Source: Deltaproteobacteria bacterium
Lineage (GTDB): Bacteria; Myxococcota_A; Polyangia; Polyangiales; Polyangiaceae
Length of the DNA: 64,000 nucleotides
Assembly (NCBI GenBank): GCA_016218915.1
Contig: JACRCQ010000041.1
Span: forward strand, 1-64,000
Direction of reading: 5' to 3'
Shown: in pieces, positions 43,664 through 53,500 of the stretch
Position numbering within the stretch: position 1 is the first letter of the stretch
Layout: each line of letters begins with the position of its first letter
Notes under the pieces: generated by a model
What the model was told of the DNA's origin: nothing
Databases searched by the model: none
The model's input: only the letters and a program-made list of their open reading frames with translations
Program-made: the position numbers and the translations under genes

Positions 43664-43708
43664 ATCACGTGCCCCGCGACCGTGACCCGTGCGCTGGACG
43701 ATCGAGCG

Positions 43709-45094
43709 TCACTTTGCCGTCTTCATCACTGTGCCGTCCCCGGAATTCGTCCAGTAGGCGCTGGTCGCGTCGACCGCAATGCCCTCGGGCTTGTTCTGGC
43801 CTGTTGCCAGCGTTACCGGCGTTCCGCCAGAGAGCGCGACCTTCATCACGCTGCCTGCGGCGGTATTGACCCAGTACACGTTGCTGCTGTCGAGAGTGAT
43901 GCCGTGGGGCGTGCCCTGCCCGGACGCGAGCGTCACCGTCGCCCCGCCAGAGAGTGGGGCGTAGCGCACGGCTCCGCCACCGGCGTCGGTCCAGTATGCG
44001 TTGCTCGCATCGACCGTGATGCCGTAGGCTGATGACTGCGCAGACGCCACGGTCGTCGGCGTACCGCCACTCAGCGCCACCTTCTTCACGGTCCCGTTCC
44101 CCAGGTTCGTCCAGTACACGCTGGAGCCGTCCACGGTGAGGCCCAGGGGCATGCTCTGGCTCGACGCGAGAGTCGATGTCGCTCCGCCCGAGAGCGCAAC
44201 GTCCATCACGCTGTTGGCGCCCTGGTTGGCCCAGTAGACCTTGGTCGAGTCCACCGCAATGCCTGCGGGCTGGCTGAGCCCGGAAACGAGGATCGTGGTC
44301 GAGCCGCCGGAGAGCGGGACCTTTCCCACGTATCCATTTGAAGCCGTGGTGAAGCCGGTCCAGTAGACACTCGAAGCGTCGATGGCAATGAAGTGGGGGC
44401 CGACCTGCCCCGAGGCAAGAGTCGTTGGCGCACCGCCTGACGTCGCGATCTTCATCACGTTGCCGGTCGCGCTCACCCAGTACACGCTGGAGGCGTCGAC
44501 GGCGATTCCGCCAAGGCCCCCCTGGCCCGAAGCGAGGGTGACAAGGCAGTGGCCAACGTTGCAGGTGCCTGCGCAAACCACGCCGCATCCGCCGCAGTTG
44601 TTCGCGTCGGTGTTGGTGTCGACGCAGGAGCTCCCGCAAAGCGTGAAGGAGCACCCAGCGTCCGCTGCGCTGCCTCCTGTCCCGCCGTTGCCACTCGTGC
44701 CTGCGCTCCCGCTCGTTCCACCGCTGCCGCTTGCGCCTGCGCTCCCGCTCGTTCCACCGTTGCCGCTCGCACCTGCGCTCCCGCTCGTGCCGCCGTTGCC
44801 GCTCGCTCCTGCTTGCCCGCTCGTTCCACTGTTGCCGCTCGCTCCTGCGCTCCCGCTCGTGCCGCCGTTGCCGCTCGCTCCTGCGCTCCCGCTCGTGCCG
44901 CCGTTGCCGCTTGCGCCGCCGTTGCCGCTTGCGCCACCGGTACCACTGCTGCCGCCACTTGCTCCGCCTGCGCCACCCACTCCGCTGTCCGTGTCGGGCA
45001 CGTGCGTACCGCCCGCGTCGTTGTCGTTGGAGCAAGCGACAGCCATAGAGGTCAGTCCGGCCAATGCGAGGGCGCGAAGAGTCTTTCCATCCAT
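43709..45094 (-). CDS. lipoprotein with Gly/Ser repeat linker and seven propeller repeats
   Basis: 461-residue surface lipoprotein (signal with lipobox MAVAC). Residues about 40-140 are a tandem low-complexity linker of 12-residue units like GASGNGGTSGSA, encoded by the 36-bp DNA repeat listed separately. A small Cys module follows (CSFTLCGSSCV, NNCGGCGVVCAGTCNVGHC). The C-terminal 300 residues contain seven repeats of about 42 residues of the form TLASGQxxPxGIAVDASSVYWTNxGxGTVMKVALSGGTPT, fitting a closed seven-bladed NHL/YWTD-like propeller. Expected role: surface binding. It converges with atpG and has no partner on its own strand. Confidence 0.85.
   Translation of the reverse strand: MDGKTLRALALAGLTSMAVACSNDNDAGGTHVPDTDSGVGGAGGASGGSSGTGGASGNGGASGNGGTSGSAGASGNGGTSGSAGASGNSGTSGQAGASGNGGTSGSAGASGNGGTSGSAGASGSGGTSGSAGTSGNGGTGGSAADAGCSFTLCGSSCVDTNTDANNCGGCGVVCAGTCNVGHCLVTLASGQGGLGGIAVDASSVYWVSATGNVMKIATSGGAPTTLASGQVGPHFIAIDASSVYWTGFTTASNGYVGKVPLSGGSTTILVSGLSQPAGIAVDSTKVYWANQGANSVMDVALSGGATSTLASSQSMPLGLTVDGSSVYWTNLGNGTVKKVALSGGTPTTVASAQSSAYGITVDASNAYWTDAGGGAVRYAPLSGGATVTLASGQGTPHGITLDSSNVYWVNTAAGSVMKVALSGGTPVTLATGQNKPEGIAVDATSAYWTNSGDGTVMKTAK
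44700..44915. repeat. 36-bp tandem repeat, six units
   Basis: Six consecutive units with period 36 bp, each close to the plus-strand consensus CCTGCGCTCCCGCTCGTTCC followed by ACCGTTGCCGCTCGCA; units differ at a few wobble positions. It lies wholly inside the lipoprotein gene and encodes the GASGNGGTSGSA linker. Copy number is likely to vary between strains. Confidence 0.85.
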
Positions 45095-45489
45095 TCGACC
45101 GGACTACTTGCGGTGAGGAGATCCGTCAACCCTCGCCCCGCCGGCGCCACGACACGGATTGGGGGCCTTGGATCGCCTGCGTGCCTTGCGGGGCTGGACC
45201 GGCGGATCCTTCACCCGATCCCCTGCTTGCGCCGCTACCCGCGGCGCCATCGTTTGCTTGCATCTCGGGATTACTGTCGCAAGCAGATCAGACATGCATG
45301 AACCCCGGGGGGCAAGAGCCGATATACGCTGCGCTCCACGCGGACACTCCTGCAAATAACGCTACGGGTATGCTCGATGATAGTATGTATGGGTCTCTCA
45401 TGCAGTGATCGGCGCCCTTGCGTCCGGCTCACAAAGCGAGCTAGCGTGCGCGCTTTGGCAGTTGGCACCGTGGTTCAGTGGAGGTTCTC
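45095..45489. other. 395-bp intergenic region, no gene found
   Basis: Divergent region between the propeller lipoprotein and the small Cys-rich lipoprotein. No convincing frame. It is less GC-rich than its surroundings near 45290-45400, with a CATGCATG palindrome (about 45293-45300) and GATAGTATGTATGG, so it probably contains promoter elements, none of which I can define. Confidence 0.4.
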
Positions 45490-45723
45490 ATGAGTCGGTT
45501 CTTCATGATGGTGGGCGTTGTGATGGTGGCTGCGTTCTGCGCTTGCAGCAGCGATGATTCCAGCGGCAGCAGCGGCGGGTCGTGCGCCGCCAAGTGCCCG
45601 AACGGCGTCGATGACTGCGCCAGCGTTGCCTGCAATTGCCCGAGCGGCGTGGTCAACTCTCGCGCCTGCAGCAACGGCTGCTGCATGGACAAGGAAGCGC
45701 TCTGCAAGGCGACCTGCCAGTAA
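45490..45723 (+). CDS. small Cys-rich lipoprotein
   Basis: 77-residue predicted lipoprotein. GGAGGTT just upstream of ATG 45490 fixes the start. The signal RFFMMVGVVMVAAFCAC ends in a lipobox-like Cys, then a Ser/Gly linker. The mature part is only about 50 residues with ten Cys (CAAKC, CASVACNC, CSNGCCM, CKATC), the size and Cys density of a small disulfide-stabilised binding or toxin-like domain. No homologous family is recognised. It stands alone between the divergent propeller gene and the convergent flavin reductase. Confidence 0.7.
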   Translation: MSRFFMMVGVVMVAAFCACSSDDSSGSSGGSCAAKCPNGVDDCASVACNCPSGVVNSRACSNGCCMDKEALCKATCQ

Positions 45724-45762
45724 CAGGCCTCTGCCCGGCGACTGGCCCCCCCTCGCTGCCCT

Positions 45763-46335
45763 TCAGCGCCCCTTCGGCTCGTAGCCCTTTCCAACGTGCC
45801 AGGCCTTGGCGACGTAGTCGCCGAGCTTCCAGTACGACGCCTCGGGGAAGGTGAACAGCAGCGGGGAGATCTTCTTCCAGTCCGGCTTTCCGCCGTCCAG
45901 AAGCTCGGGTCGCGCGTGCACGCTCACGATCTCTGCCACGAACAGGGAGTCGAGCCCGTACGGCGTCGACTGCACGAGCCGGCACTCCGCGCACAGGGCG
46001 CACTGCTCGATCATCGGCGCTCCGCTCAGCTCGCCGCGGAACACGGTGAAGACCTCGCTCTTGTCGGTCTTCTCACCGCTGACGATGCCGCACCAGTCCA
46101 CCACCTCGACCTGATCGGCAGAGGGCAGGCACAGGCTGAATGCGCGGTTCGCCTCGATCCCGTCGCACGTGTGGTGCTTGGGATTGAGGCCGCAGGCGAC
46201 CATCGGCGGCTTGACGTTGGTGATCGCCACGAACGCAGCGGTCATGAAGTTCGGCTTGCCACCGATGTCGGCGCCCACGAGCACCACGGGCATGGGAACG
46301 ATGAAGGGACCTGGATCAAGTCGTTGCATGGGCAT
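45763..46335 (-). CDS. flavin reductase family protein
   Basis: 190-residue member of the flavin reductase-like (FMN-binding split-barrel) family, COG1853. Features are the strand PMPVVLVGADIGGKPNFMTAAF, VKPPMVACGLNPKHHTCDGIEANRAFSLCLPS with the FMN-contacting segment, and VTAEIVSVHAR-type strands near the end. Such proteins reduce free flavins or keep a bound FMN for electron transfer. An unusual CALCAEC pair in the middle could bind metal. Starts at 46335 and 46329 (MPMQRL or MQRL) are both possible. It is divergent from the B12-radical SAM gene by 77 bp, so it could supply electrons to that enzyme, but this is inference. Confidence 0.85.
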   Translation of the reverse strand: MPMQRLDPGPFIVPMPVVLVGADIGGKPNFMTAAFVAITNVKPPMVACGLNPKHHTCDGIEANRAFSLCLPSADQVEVVDWCGIVSGEKTDKSEVFTVFRGELSGAPMIEQCALCAECRLVQSTPYGLDSLFVAEIVSVHARPELLDGGKPDWKKISPLLFTFPEASYWKLGDYVAKAWHVGKGYEPKGR

Positions 46336-46412
46336 GGAAGTACCACGAGACGCGGCCCATGGAGCAACCGTCCCTTGCCCCCTGCGCACGCCTGGTTCAA
46401 GGTTTCCGGCAC

Positions 46413-47828
46413 ATGCACACGCTCGATGCCGCGTTCGTACACGTGCCGCGGTGGACCGGTGGACGGCGCGAGATCATGGTTCTGCCCTTGGGCGTGCCGG
46501 CCATGGCGAACCTGCTCGCGGACGAAGGCCGAAAGGTCGAGATCCTGCACCTTGGGGTGGAGCGCGAGCTGGATGCGTCGTTTTCTGCCCACGCCTGGCT
46601 GCAGGCGCGAAGCCCCAAGCTGGTTCTGCTGTCGCTTCACTGGCATCCGCAGACCCGCGCTGTGATCGAGTGTGCCGAGCGCGTCAGGGCGTGGCTGCCG
46701 GACGCCAAGGTGGTCCTGGGAGGGCTGACGGCGACGGTTTTCGCACGCGAGGCCATGGAGGCGCTGGCGTGCCTCGACGGCGTGGTGCGAGGGGACGGCG
46801 AAGAGCCTGTTCGGACACTCGCTGCGGCGGTAGTCGAGGGGCGGGCGGATTGGTCGCATGTTCCGAACCTGGTCTGGCGCTGCGGCCGCGAGGTTCGCGA
46901 CAACGGCCACAGCTGGGCGCTGGACGCGTCCACGGCGGGGCGCTTGCGTCATGCGGATCTCAAGCTGCTCAGCCACGCACGGGCCTACGTCGATCGGGCG
47001 CTGTACGCCGACTTCAGCGAGGGAGCTTCAGGCTCGCAAGGTTACGCGGGTACGGCCTACGTCAACGCGGGCCGGGGGTGCCATGCGGACTGCGTGAGCT
47101 GCGGTGGGGCTTCGGAAGGGCAGCGCGTGACCAGCCTTCGCAGTGGGATCCTGCTCTACCCGCTCGACAAGCTAGCGATCGACGTGCGCGACGCGGTGGA
47201 TCAGGGAGCGAAATCGCTGCGGATGTCCTTTGATCCACCTCCTGCGCGCGAGCACATCCGCAGGTGGTTCGAGAGGATCCGTGCGTCGGGGCACCGGCTC
47301 AAGCTCCTGTACGACTTCTGGTACCTGCCTGGAAGCAGGCTGCTCGACGAGATGCAGCGTACGTTCGCGCCCGGATCGGTCGCAATCCTGTCGCCCGAGT
47401 GCGGCAGCGAGCAGGTGCGCTACCGCATACGGGGAATGCCCTTCAGCAACGAGCGCCTGATGCGGGCGATCCGCGAAGCAGAGCAGCGCGGGCTGGCGGT
47501 CCACTGTTTCTTCAGCGCCGGGCTTCCCACGGAGACACGGGCGGACGTGGATGAGACCGCGCGGCTGATCGAGCGGATCCGCAAGGAGACGGGCGCAGCG
47601 ATCTCGGTGTGCCCGATGCAGATCGACCCGGCGAGCCCGATGTTCCTGCACCCGGAGCGCTACGGCGTGAGGCTGGTGCGTCGAACGCTCGGCGACTTCT
47701 ACGACTTCAAGGGGATTGCGGGCGGCCCTGGGTACGAGACCGATCACTTTGACGAAGCGGGCGTGATGGAAGCGTGCAATCGCCTGCTCGCGGTGGCAGG
47801 GCTGCCGCCGATCGTTGCGGGGAATTAA
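46413..47828 (+). CDS. B12-binding radical SAM protein
   Basis: 471-residue enzyme. Residues about 1-170 are a cobalamin-binding domain (LGVPAMANLLADEGRKV, VVLGGLTATVFAREA, VRGDGEEPV). The radical SAM core starts at C223-HAD-C227-VS-C230 in GRGCHADCVSCGG and continues through LSPECGSEQVRYRIRG and ERLMRAIREAEQRGL, the usual barrel for B12-dependent methylases and related enzymes. The start at 46413 begins the B12 domain directly (MHTLDAAFVHV); the frame starts at 46359 with a non-family tail. The substrate is unknown. It is the first gene of a co-directional run with a Cys-rich lipoprotein, a second B12-radical SAM and two giant VWA proteins. A 14-nt palindrome spans its stop codon. Confidence 0.88.
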   Translation: MHTLDAAFVHVPRWTGGRREIMVLPLGVPAMANLLADEGRKVEILHLGVERELDASFSAHAWLQARSPKLVLLSLHWHPQTRAVIECAERVRAWLPDAKVVLGGLTATVFAREAMEALACLDGVVRGDGEEPVRTLAAAVVEGRADWSHVPNLVWRCGREVRDNGHSWALDASTAGRLRHADLKLLSHARAYVDRALYADFSEGASGSQGYAGTAYVNAGRGCHADCVSCGGASEGQRVTSLRSGILLYPLDKLAIDVRDAVDQGAKSLRMSFDPPPAREHIRRWFERIRASGHRLKLLYDFWYLPGSRLLDEMQRTFAPGSVAILSPECGSEQVRYRIRGMPFSNERLMRAIREAEQRGLAVHCFFSAGLPTETRADVDETARLIERIRKETGAAISVCPMQIDPASPMFLHPERYGVRLVRRTLGDFYDFKGIAGGPGYETDHFDEAGVMEACNRLLAVAGLPPIVAGN

Positions 47829-47869
47829 TTCCCGCCACTGCCGTACGACGGTCACATCGGAGGTACGGC
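47820..47869. promoter_or_regulatory. palindrome over the stop codon and hairpin over the next ribosome site
   Basis: GGGAATTAATTCCC (47820-47833) is a perfect 14-nt palindrome whose AT core contains the TAA of the radical SAM gene. Next, GCCGTAC (47840-47846) and GTACGGC (47863-47869) form a perfect 7-bp hairpin whose 3' arm includes the GT of the GGAGGT ribosome site (47859-47864) of the lipoprotein gene starting at 47871. This could bind a regulator or mask ribosome entry. Function is inferred from structure only. Confidence 0.5.
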
Positions 47870-47870
47870 A

Positions 47871-48722
47871 ATGATGAAAGCGACGCTCGGCGCGCGTGGA
47901 TTCGTATTCGGGATGATGGTAGCCAGCACGATGATTCTGGCCTGCTCGAGTGACAAAGGCGCAGACGCACCTGCGCCGCTGCTGAGTCGCAAGGGTGAGT
48001 CGTGCGAGGTACGCAACGACTGTGATCCAGGCCTGGCATGCGTGAACCAGATTTGCATCACCAGCGAGTTCAACGTCGCTCCGAACGCCAACGGCTGCGA
48101 TATCATCGAGTGCACGCAACCCCAGGACTGCTGCCCGGAGATGTCGAGCAGCTGCCAGCAGTACGAGCAGAGCTGCAAGAACGGCGACAACTACGCCTGC
48201 CAGCAGTTCGACCAGTACTGCAAGTGCGATGCGGGGAGCTGGAACTGCGATAACGGCAAGTGCATGCCCAACCTGAGCTGCGCGCAGAACAAGCCGTGCC
48301 CCGGCTACCTGTTCTGCGACGTTGGACAGGGCAAGTGCGTGGAATGCCTGGGCCAGTCGGACTGCGACACCAGCAAGACCTGCGTAGCCAACCGATGCGT
48401 GAACAAGTGCAATCTCGACAGCGACTGCCCCTTGTTCAACCGGTGTGAGAACCAGCAGTGCGTGGACTCGGGCTGCAAGACCGATCGCGAGTGCATGGCC
48501 GCGACCAAGAACGCGTCGGCATTCTGCGTGGCCGGCACCTGCCACCAGCCCTGCCAATCCAACATCGAGTGCGGCAACCCGGAGAAGGCGTTCAACTTCC
48601 AGGCGTGCATCCTTGGGCAGTGCACCTACCTCGGTTGCGAGAGCGACAAGGAGTGCGAGCTGTTCCTTGGAGAGCAGGGCGACGGCAAGCACAAGCAGGT
48701 GGTCTGCCGCCCGCAGCCGTGA
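47871..48722 (+). CDS. Cys-rich lipoprotein between two B12-radical SAM genes
   Basis: 283-residue predicted lipoprotein (GGAGGT SD; signal FGMMVASTMILAC). After a short linker the mature protein has about 34 Cys, many in the form CxxDxDC or CDxxxxC (CEVRNDCDPGLAC, CNLDSDCPLFNRC, CGNPEK). The middle contains a Gln/Tyr-rich section (SCQQYEQSCKNGDNYACQQFDQYC). No catalytic motif. The pattern resembles the Cys-rich lipoprotein that follows the double radical SAM gene at 30.6 kb, though the two are not close homologues by eye. It lies 42 nt after one radical SAM gene and 22 nt before another, so it is almost certainly co-transcribed with both and is the natural candidate substrate. Confidence 0.8.
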   Translation: MMKATLGARGFVFGMMVASTMILACSSDKGADAPAPLLSRKGESCEVRNDCDPGLACVNQICITSEFNVAPNANGCDIIECTQPQDCCPEMSSSCQQYEQSCKNGDNYACQQFDQYCKCDAGSWNCDNGKCMPNLSCAQNKPCPGYLFCDVGQGKCVECLGQSDCDTSKTCVANRCVNKCNLDSDCPLFNRCENQQCVDSGCKTDRECMAATKNASAFCVAGTCHQPCQSNIECGNPEKAFNFQACILGQCTYLGCESDKECELFLGEQGDGKHKQVVCRPQP

Positions 48723-48744
48723 GGGGAAGTGCTATACCCGTGGG

Positions 48745-50508
48745 GTGCGAATCCTGCTGGTCGGCCTGTTTCGTAGCTTCGTGCCCGAGGGAGGCGACAG
48801 CCCCTTCGGAAGCCAGGGCGGATTCGTCGACACCCTCGCTCCACACCCCTTCTCCCTCGCCAATGCCTGCCTGAAGTCCTTTGCGCTGGCGGATCCGTCG
48901 ATTGCCGCGCGCCACACGATCGAGCTGCTCGACCTTGCAGAGCCGCTGGAGCTGGAGGACGACCGCGAGGAGGTGGCGCTCACGGCCGGGGACGTGGATC
49001 GCATCCTGGCATTCGATCCCGATGTGGTCGGTTTTTCGGGCTACTGCTGGAACGTGGATGCGATCGGGCACGCCGCTGCTGCGCTCAAGCAGCGTCGCCC
49101 GGGGATTCGCATCGTGCTCGGCGGACGGGCCACCAGCGGCGATCCAGAGGAGATTCTCGCGTCGCAGCCTGGGCTCGACGTGCTGGTGGTCGGGGAAGGC
49201 GAGCTTCCGTTCCGGGAGATGCTTCGCCTCGACTTCGAGCATCTCGAGCAGTGCCCAGGCGTGGTTGCGAGGCGAGGGAGCGAGATCGTGCGCGGAGCGC
49301 CGCCCGCCTCGGTGCAGGACCTGGACGCGATCCCGTCGCCCTACCAGCTGGGCATGGTCTCCCCAGCGCTGCACGGCATGATGCTGGAGCTGGGACGCGG
49401 GTGCATCCACGCCTGCGGATACTGCACCTGGAACTCGGACAAGCAGCTGAGGCACTTCGGTCCGTCCCGAGTCGAGGCCGACATACGATGGGCTCTCGAA
49501 CGCGGACACCGCCACATCACGCTCAACGATTCAGCGATCAACTACGACACTCCAACGCTGGTCAGGCTCGTGGAAGCGATCCGACGCGCAGACCCGCAAG
49601 GTTCGATCCGGTTCACGTACAACGTGCGTCACGATCGGATCTCCCCTGAGCAGCTCGACGCGCTGTCGCGTCTTCCCACGCACATGGTGCTGTGCGGGAT
49701 CGAGACGCTGCTCGCGCCCGGGATGCGCGAGGTGGACCGCGACGCAGTGGACGGCGAGGCGTTGAGGAAGGCGCTCGAGCAGGTGTCGGCCGCGACGCGT
49801 CCGCCGGTGGTAAGCATCGTGCTCGGCTTGCCTGGGGATACGGAGGAAGGTTTCCGTCACACGCTCGAGACGCTGCTGTCGTGGTGTGAGCCAGTGGAGG
49901 GCAAGCCGCCTGCGGCTGGAACGGTGCTGGTCTCGCTGCTGCAGGTCTACCGCGGCTCCAAGCTGTGGCATCGTCGCAAGGAGCTCGGGCTGCGGTTCGA
50001 GGACCGCGGCATTCCCTACCTGATCGAGGGAGGGGGGTGGACGCAGCAAGCGTTGGCGCGCTGCAAAGCCTTCCTTGTGGAGCGCATGACCGCGAATCCC
50101 GATCGTCTCAAGGCTGCCGAGGCGATCGCCTTGATGCCTGCCCGGGGCGGCATGGATCCGTGGGTGTCGCCAGAGGCGGTGGGCAAGCTTATCGTGCCGT
50201 GGCAAGTGGGGATGACCCATGACGGCTGGACGCTGGAGAAGATCGGGGTCATGCGCGACACGGGACGCGGTGCGCTGCTTCGATTCCGCTGGCACCAGGG
50301 GGGTGGCGTACGCGTGCGGGTGACCCGGCGGAATCCCGATCGCGGCTCGCGCATTTGCACCAGGCACTTCGATTTGTCGCCGGTTCCCCTGCACGGGCCC
50401 ATGCCTCCGAGGCAAGCGGCGTCCCGGTTGATGAAGCTCGTCTACGCGGCGATCACGCGCAACGAGACCTCATTACCCCATGTTCCGGGGCACGATCCGC
50501 GCGTATGA
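48745..50508 (+). CDS. B12-binding radical SAM protein with C-terminal extension
   Basis: 587-residue enzyme starting at GTG 48745 (VRILLVGLF). Residues about 1-170 are a cobalamin-binding domain (FGSQGGFVDTLAPHPFSLA, VVGFSGYCWNVDAIG, IVLGGRATSGDPEE). The radical SAM core has C220-IHA-C224-GY-C227 in ELGRGCIHACGYCTWN, with FTYNVRHDRISPEQL and LCGIETLLAPGM further on. Residues about 420-587 are an extra C-terminal region (QVYRGSKLWHRRKEL, WTLEKIGVM, RVRVTRRNP) that I do not recognise and that may bind the substrate. It follows the Cys-rich lipoprotein by 22 nt and precedes the VIT/VWA protein by 35 nt. Its B12 and radical SAM domains are of the same general type as the upstream enzyme, but the two differ in length and C-terminus. 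Confidence 0.87.
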   Translation: MRILLVGLFRSFVPEGGDSPFGSQGGFVDTLAPHPFSLANACLKSFALADPSIAARHTIELLDLAEPLELEDDREEVALTAGDVDRILAFDPDVVGFSGYCWNVDAIGHAAAALKQRRPGIRIVLGGRATSGDPEEILASQPGLDVLVVGEGELPFREMLRLDFEHLEQCPGVVARRGSEIVRGAPPASVQDLDAIPSPYQLGMVSPALHGMMLELGRGCIHACGYCTWNSDKQLRHFGPSRVEADIRWALERGHRHITLNDSAINYDTPTLVRLVEAIRRADPQGSIRFTYNVRHDRISPEQLDALSRLPTHMVLCGIETLLAPGMREVDRDAVDGEALRKALEQVSAATRPPVVSIVLGLPGDTEEGFRHTLETLLSWCEPVEGKPPAAGTVLVSLLQVYRGSKLWHRRKELGLRFEDRGIPYLIEGGGWTQQALARCKAFLVERMTANPDRLKAAEAIALMPARGGMDPWVSPEAVGKLIVPWQVGMTHDGWTLEKIGVMRDTGRGALLRFRWHQGGGVRVRVTRRNPDRGSRICTRHFDLSPVPLHGPMPPRQAASRLMKLVYAAITRNETSLPHVPGHDPRV

Positions 50509-50543
50509 TGCGCCGATTGCCGTAACCGAGGGCAGGGGGAACC

Positions 50544-53500
50544 ATGCCACGCCAAATGTGTCTGGATTGGACAATGACGAAACTCCGCGCCGTTGTGCTC
50601 GTCGCCTTCACTGTCACCGTCCTGTTCCTGCTGTCTTGTGGCCCTGCGGAGCGTCCCCTCGCTCCCAAGACCCAGACCTGGGCAGAGCTGCGGGCCGTCC
50701 GGGGCGCGGTGACCGTCGCTCCACCTGGCGAATCCGACCGGGCGCTGTACCCGCGTGAGCGGCTGGCCGATGGAGCGGTGGTATCGGTTCCCCCGGATGG
50801 CCTTGCGTGGCTCCGTCGTGATGGAGGCGCAACGCTGCTGGTGCGCGGCCCCGCGAAGCTCAAGGTCAAGTACGACGAGTTCGAGGTCGAGCAGGGGAGG
50901 ATCTTTGTAGACGCTCCAGGTGACGCGACCACGGTGATCGAGTCCAAGCAGGGCGTGCTGCATCTCGTACGCGTTCGGGCGAGCCTCGAGATCACCAAGG
51001 ACGCGTCGACCGAAGCCTATGTGCTCGCCGGGGAGGTCCGTACCGACAGCGGAGCTCACGCCGAAGCAGGAGAGCGCATCGTGCTCAAGGGCGCGGGCAA
51101 GGACATGAAGGCCGAGACCGTGCCTGCGGTCGCATGGGAAGACTGGACCGGCGGGCTGGCGACCACGGATCGCGCGGCCCAGCCTCCGCCGTTCGGAATC
51201 GGGACCGTGGGTGCTCGCCGTCCTGGCAACCAGGGTGCGCCGCGATTTCCGCTGGCGATCCAGCGAATGGATCTGCGCGTCACGATCGAAGGGGATCTCG
51301 CGCTCACCGAGGTGGACGAGGTCTTCTTCAACACGGCGTCGGAGAAGGTGGAAGGGATCTACACGTTCCGCACGCCTGAGGACGCATCCATGACGCGGTT
51401 TGGCGTGGATCGCGACGGCGTGGTGGTCTGGGGACGCGTCAAGGAGAAGGCAGCGGCTGCCGCGCAGTACCAGGCCAACGTCTACGAGGGGTCGACCGAG
51501 GATCCTGCCCTTTTGGAGTGGGATGCGCCGGGCGTGTACCGCGCGCGCTTGTACCCCATCGGACCGGGAGAGACCCGACGGGTCGTGGTGAGATACGCGC
51601 AGTGGCTCGATCGGAGCGGGCAGCGCGGCGAGAGGCGCCTGTATGTGTTCCCCATGGCTGCAGAGGGGACCGACAGCTCGCTGCCCCACATCGAGTTCTT
51701 TGGCGCGAGCTTTGATCTGCTCAAGGCAGGCGCGCGCGAGGTGCGCACAGGCATGCGAGGCGTGCACCAGGGGAGCAATGTGATCGTTCGCGCGCACGAT
51801 CTGGTTCCGCGCGCGGATCTGGCGGTGGAGCTGTTCGACGAGGGGACGACGCTGACGCGCGCCTATCGGGCGACCCATTCTCCTGATCTCGACGTCCTGC
51901 CTCCTTCGGCGCGCTCGGATGCCAAAGCCAAAGCCAAGGACGAGAAGGACTACGTGCTGGTGCCGATCCGCGCAGCGGACATCCCGCGCGTGGCTGGGGG
52001 GCTCGATCTCGTCATCGTCATCGACACCTCGGCAGCAACCGACACTGCATCGCTGTCGATCGCACGTGCGACGGTGGGAGCGGTGCTGGCGCACATGGGG
52101 GGCGACGATCGCGCGGTGGTCTGGGCAGGCGACGCGACCCTACGAGCTGTGGCTCCGGGATGGACCGGCATGCGCAAGGTCGACGAGGAGCTGCGTCGGA
52201 CTGCTGCCACGGCGCTTGCCACGATCGAGCGCGGCGGGGCGACGGATCTGGGCGCCATGCTTGCCCAGGCAGCAGCGCAGCTCGACCCGGCCCGACGGGG
52301 CGCGGTGGTGTACATCGGCGATGGCAAGCCCACGGTGGGCGAGCTTGCGCTCGCGGACCTGCGCGATCGATTGAACAAGCTTGCGCGGCCGGTGCGCATC
52401 TTCAGCGTCGGCGTGGGGGACGGCGCGGACATGGGCATCCTGAGCGGCGTGGCTCGAGGCGGATTCGCCGAGCGCGTGGGCGATGGAGCTTCTGCGGCGC
52501 GCACGGCCCTTCGATTGCTCGAGGTCGCAGAGCGCCCTGCCTGGCTCGGCGTGACGGTGGATCTCGGGACCGGGGTCGAGCGGGTCTACCCGCGCGATCT
52601 CAGCACGCTGGTAGCTGACGAGACCGTGCTCGTGGTGGGAAGAGTGGCTGGCAAGCTGCCCCTGCAGATCACGGTCAAGACTCCGGCAGGGCCGCAGGTT
52701 CTCAAGCTCGAAGCCCGGACGATCGCGGATCGAGGGGATTTGCGCTCGCGATGGGCGATGGGAAGGCTGCGCCAGATGCTCGACGACGGCGACGGCAGGG
52801 CAGCGCTGGTCGATCTCGGCATGCGCTACGGCGTGATCACGCCTGTGACCTCGCTGTACGTGCCGACGCGGCGCGAGATGACGCCCGAGGAGCAGGAGGA
52901 GCTGGAGCGACGCAAGAAGCGCGAGCGCTCCGAGCGAATGGAGGACCTGGAGCCCAACCGCCTCGCACAAGGGCCGATCTCTCCGTTTGCGCTGGCAGGG
53001 TGCAGCAAGAGGTCCAAGTACGAGCAGCGCGAGACCGAGCAGGTGGCCGAGAGCCGCGCGGACAACAAGGAAGGTGGCACAGGAACCCGCGCCAAGGGCG
53101 AGGAAGGCTCGATGGGCAACCCCAGCGCGCCAGGTGCCAACAAGCGCTACGGCGTTGCGGGTCCGGCGGACAACAGCGATCCGCACATGTCTCGATCGGC
53201 TGCGCTGCGCGAAGCCCAGGAATTCGGCATGATCGGCCTGCTCAACACCGGCGCAGGAGGCGACCCCAACGCGCCGACCTCACCGTGGGGCAAAGACGAT
53301 TCGCTGGGGGCAGACCCCACCAGCGCGCGCGGCAACACCTGGGGCGATTCGATCGGCAACTCGTTCGGCGCAGGCGGCCTGGGACTCAGCGGAGTGGGAG
53401 AAGGAGGCGGAGGGAAAGGCGAGGGACTCGGGCTCGGGTCGATCGGCACGCTCGGTCACGGCGCAGGGACAGGCACTGGCCAGGGGTTCGGCTCAGGGCA

